A stretch of 5,252 nt of DNA from Promethearchaeota archaeon CR_4. GTDB taxonomy: Archaea; Asgardarchaeota; Lokiarchaeia; Sigyniarchaeales; CR-4. Shown here one piece after another: positions 5,149-5,252 of the stretch (its first letter is position 1; every line of letters begins with the position of its first letter). The stretch lies in contig MBAA01000184.1 in assembly GCA_001940655.1 (NCBI GenBank), forward strand, positions 6,403 to 11,654, read 5' to 3'. Position numbers and translations under genes: made by a program. Under the pieces are notes generated by a model, which had not been told where the DNA came from, ran no database searches, and was given only the letters and a program-made list of their open reading frames with translations.

Positions 5149-5252
5149 TTATAGTAGGTTAAATAAGATGATAAATCCTACGATCAAAATTCCTGCAATT
5201 ATTGCTATCCAAATCTTATTTTCGTGAGGTATCGGGGCGAGATCCGATGATT
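5149..5252 (-). CDS. C-terminal end of an unknown protein with a terminal membrane helix (runs off right edge)
   Basis: A minus-strand frame enters from the right edge and stops with TAA at 5149-5151. The 33 visible residues start SSDLAPIPHENK and end in a strongly hydrophobic segment (IWIAIIAGILIVGFIILFNLL) right at the C-terminus. That is the architecture of a tail-anchored protein or of the last helix of a larger membrane protein. The family cannot be named from this fragment. It precedes the ModE-type gene by about 58 bp on the same strand, so co-transcription is possible; a separate promoter for the regulator may lie within its 3' end. The open frame plus a sharply hydrophobic composition make a chance ORF unlikely but not excluded. 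Confidence 0.55.
   Translation of the reverse strand, partial: SSDLAPIPHENKIWIAIIAGILIVGFIILFNLL
5159..5166 (-). promoter_or_regulatory. Possible TATA box of the ModE-type regulator operon
   Basis: The minus strand reads TTATTTAA. A start near 5137 would leave about 45 nt before the ATG at 5090. It lies inside the last codons of the upstream membrane-tail gene, so it may be coincidental AT-rich coding sequence. No ModE-like repeat was seen around it. Confidence 0.3.

Noticed and set aside
1..5252. RNA genes, CRISPR arrays, insertion sequences or attachment sites
   Set aside because: No tRNA-like cloverleaf, rRNA segment, repeated spacer pattern, transposase frame or terminal inverted repeats were seen by eye.

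Overview
The window reads as an archaeal tungsten (possibly molybdenum) acquisition and use locus. Archaeal origin is inferred from TATA-type promoter boxes about 25 bp ahead of likely transcript starts, oligo-T terminators without hairpins, short GGTGA/GAGGAG ribosome sites, a 69-residue single-domain molbindin, a stand-alone ModE-type DNA-binding domain, and a binding protein rich in N-glycosylation sequons. The lineage cannot be fixed from this sequence. An uncultured Asgard or TACK-group archaeon would fit, but that is a guess.

Layout, right to left along the minus strand, which carries all but one gene: the C-terminal tail of a membrane-anchored protein (5149-5252); a ModE-type winged-helix regulator (4752-5090) overlapping a MoaD/ThiS-like ubiquitin-fold protein ending in Gly-Gly-Gly (4490-4771); the tungstate ABC transporter operon tupA-tupB-tupC (4319 down to 1741); a single-domain molbindin, Mop (1417-1626), with its own promoter; a small plus-strand ORF of 52 codons (1145-1303); and, divergent from it, the first 325 residues of an aldehyde ferredoxin oxidoreductase-family tungstoenzyme (977 down to the left edge).

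The genes make a coherent pathway. TupA captures oxyanion outside the cell, TupBC imports it, and Mop may bind or buffer it. The MoaD-like protein probably supplies sulfur for the pterin cofactor, and the AOR-family enzyme uses the cofactor. The ModE-type protein is the likely switch: a 28-bp imperfect inverted repeat of ModE-operator geometry sits just downstream of the tupA TATA box. A weaker copy with the same half-site spacing lies between the AOR gene and the small ORF.

Points worth a second look are the tupA operator and its partial echo at the AOR promoter, a cysteine-rich insertion near the TupA C-terminus, the separation of DNA-binding and oxyanion-binding modules into two genes, and the uncharacterised 52-residue protein divergent from the AOR gene. 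No RNA gene, CRISPR array or mobile element was seen. No gene-free stretch exceeds about 170 bases.
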